A stretch of DNA of 6,415 nt from contig JAGLEB010000154.1 of the NCBI GenBank assembly GCA_023145275.1, positions 1 through 6,415 on the forward strand. The letters run 5' to 3'. Source of the stretch: Flavobacteriales bacterium. GTDB lineage: Bacteria > Bacteroidota > Bacteroidia > Flavobacteriales > JADGDT01. Within the stretch, counting starts at the first letter, position 1. The number at the start of each line of letters is the position of its first letter. A model generated the notes under the pieces. The model ran no database searches. It had not been told where the DNA came from and worked only from the letters and a program-made list of their open reading frames with translations. Of the stretch, positions 6,381-6,415 are shown one piece after another. The translations under genes were made by a program, and so were the position numbers.

Positions 6381-6406
6381 GACCCTTCGGTTCCGCTACC
6401 TATGAC
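6381..6406 (-). repeat. Second dispersed-repeat-like fragment, opposite orientation
   Basis: Read on the minus strand this is GTCATAGGTAGCGGAACC followed by GAAGGGTC. It closely follows the common Bacteroidota intergenic string GTCATCCTGAGCGGAGTC, then GAAGGGTC, differing mainly in the middle. It lies about 60 bases beyond the first repeat-like block and points the other way, so the pair could be the two arms of one larger element cut by the window edge. The comparison string is from memory. Confidence 0.4.
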
Positions 6407-6415
6407 AACACTCAA

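Larger units (their letters stand above)
6187..6415. other. Non-coding tail after typA
   Basis: After the typA terminator I see no gene. The stretch holds the two repeat-like blocks described separately. The only open frame of note is a 43-codon one (6224-6355) that runs through the first repeat, and its Arg/Lys-rich translation reflects the repeat rather than a protein. No promoter with a perfect TAnnTTTG box was found. Confidence 0.5.

Noticed and set aside
1..6415. CRISPR array, tRNA/rRNA, insertion sequence, phage or defence genes
   Set aside because: No regularly spaced repeats, no cloverleaf-like or rRNA-like sequence, and no transposase, integrase or defence domains are visible on either strand.

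Overview
The window looks like ordinary chromosomal DNA from a member of the Bacteroidota. It is A+T-rich. It carries a TonB-linked outer-membrane receptor of a Bacteroidota-typical architecture (carboxypeptidase-regulatory-like domain, plug, OMP_b-brl_3 barrel). The promoters that can be read fit the Bacteroidota -33 TTG / -7 TAnnTTTG pattern. Start codons are preceded by A/T-rich leaders without a usable Shine-Dalgarno sequence. The low G+C and gene style would fit a marine group such as the Marinilabiliales, but that placement is only a guess.

There are four genes, apparently each its own transcription unit. On the left (106-2520, minus) is the outer-membrane receptor. It is divergent from a small cytoplasmic thioredoxin-like protein with a CGVC active site (2810-3124, plus). 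The 289 bp between them holds a promoter candidate for each gene, a cluster of TTAAC/GTTAA half-sites and a small hairpin. The thioredoxin is convergent with a GNAT acetyltransferase carrying a C-terminal YoaP-like domain (3188 to about 3952, minus). One strong bidirectional terminator (about 3145-3184) lies between them. A long intergenic stretch (3953-4324) separates the acetyltransferase from the translational GTPase gene typA (4325-6130, plus). It holds a 26-bp perfect inverted repeat over the acetyltransferase promoter, a recurring AAAACACT motif, a well-matched typA promoter, and two hairpins in the short typA leader. typA ends at a textbook intrinsic terminator. The last 180 bases are non-coding and contain fragments resembling the dispersed intergenic repeats common in Bacteroidota; shorter matches to them occur at the left edge of the window.

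The genes do not form an obvious pathway. The receptor acts at the outer membrane, the thioredoxin and acetyltransferase in the cytoplasm, and TypA on the ribosome. No mobile element, CRISPR array, RNA gene, toxin-antitoxin pair or defence system is visible. I did not find a convincing new multigene system. What merits a second look is regulatory: the typA leader with its terminator-like hairpin just before the start codon, the palindrome on the acetyltransferase promoter, and the pairing of a thioredoxin with a protein whose C-terminal domain itself looks like a modified thioredoxin fold.
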